A DNA stretch of 64,000 nt, taken from assembly GCA_004172865.1 (NCBI GenBank), contig SEBV01000002.1:1-64000 (forward strand), written 5' to 3'. Each line of letters opens with the position of its first letter. Position 1 is the stretch's first letter. A model generated the notes under the pieces. The model made no database searches, was not told the DNA's origin, and saw only the letters and a program-made list of their open reading frames with translations. Positions 63,877 to 64,000 of this stretch are shown in pieces. The DNA comes from Gammaproteobacteria bacterium (GTDB lineage Bacteria > Pseudomonadota > Gammaproteobacteria > Pseudomonadales > Cellvibrionaceae). The translations under genes were made by a program, and so were the position numbers.

Positions 63877-64000
63877 TTACTTGTAAATGTGCTGCAGCAT
63901 ATCCGAATAAATCACCGACCTGGATTGCTTCAAATTATTATTAGAATGCGAAGCATAACGCACACATTCAACCAAATGCCACTTATCCAAATGCAATTTA
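63877..64000 (-). CDS. C-terminal end of an unrecognised protein (cut by window edge)
   Basis: On the - strand an open frame enters from the right edge and ends in TAA at 63877-63879. It reads KLHLDKWHLVECVRYASHSN, then NNLKQSRSVIYSDMLQHIYK. The 40 residues have a protein-like composition with Trp, His and a helical pattern, and no stop, so it is probably the end of a gene on the same strand as the PepSY gene. The Fur-type box at 63813-63831 lies between the two. No family is recognised. Confidence 0.5.
   Translation of the reverse strand, partial: KLHLDKWHLVECVRYASHSNNNLKQSRSVIYSDMLQHIYK

Noticed and set aside
1-64000. CRISPR arrays, insertion sequences, rRNA genes and replication origin
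   Set aside because: I looked for regularly spaced repeats, transposase motifs, rRNA sequence and DnaA-box clusters by eye and found none convincing.

Overview
The window looks like chromosomal DNA of a plant-polysaccharide-degrading gammaproteobacterium, most likely Cellvibrio or a close relative in the Cellvibrionaceae. The evidence is the secreted multimodular glycoside hydrolases with long poly-serine linkers (CBM2-CBM10-GH5, GH5-CBM6-CBM6, a GH16 protein with discoidin-type modules, and a GH13 amylase with a CBM20-like end). The housekeeping genes rnr and rlmB and an AcrAB-type pump with its TetR repressor are also of gammaproteobacterial type. No rRNA, CRISPR array, prophage or insertion sequence was seen. 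The only RNA gene recognised is one tRNA-Leu(CAG).

Layout: 1-7.9 kb holds the end of an unrecognised gene, an RND efflux operon with a divergent TetR regulator and well-placed operators, and an aliphatic amidase pair (amiE-amiB). 8-21.5 kb is a polysaccharide-utilisation region: a cellulase, two tandem PEP-CTERM paralogues, a GH5 lichenase/endoglucanase-type enzyme, and a GH16 enzyme bracketed by two paralogous membrane-bound AraC regulators. 21.6-28.1 kb holds a chemoreceptor, rlmB, rnr and tRNA-Leu. 28.6-37.2 kb starts with an AT-rich acyltransferase, then an envelope/general-stress cluster of small proteins (Lys-rich peptide, small membrane proteins, ferritin-like, BON, DUF3309, OmpA/DUF4398 lipoproteins, DUF883 and holin-like proteins), CorA and a zinc peptidase.

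37.5-51 kb holds a glycine-zipper lipoprotein, a hybrid histidine kinase, a Bcr/CflA-type MFS exporter, the amylase behind two LacI-type operators, a lipid A acyltransferase-like protein, a ThDP enzyme behind a perfect CRP-type box, and a REC-REC-PAS-GGDEF-EAL protein. 51-64 kb holds two overlapping citrate-synthase-like genes, a TonB-dependent receptor next to a DUF4154 (YfiR-like) hybrid kinase, an LtaS-like phosphotransferase divergent from an unusual kinase/TIM-barrel fusion, and a PepSY membrane protein with a His-rich insert behind a Fur-type box.

No single obviously new defence or mobile system was found. The most unusual items are the LPS-kinase/TIM-barrel fusion next to the LtaS-like gene, the twin AraC membrane regulators around the GH16 gene, the chemoreceptor with a membrane hairpin in place of a periplasmic domain, the citrate-synthase-like pair, and several operator sites that link named regulators to specific genes. 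All functions were assigned by reading protein motifs; no database search was possible.
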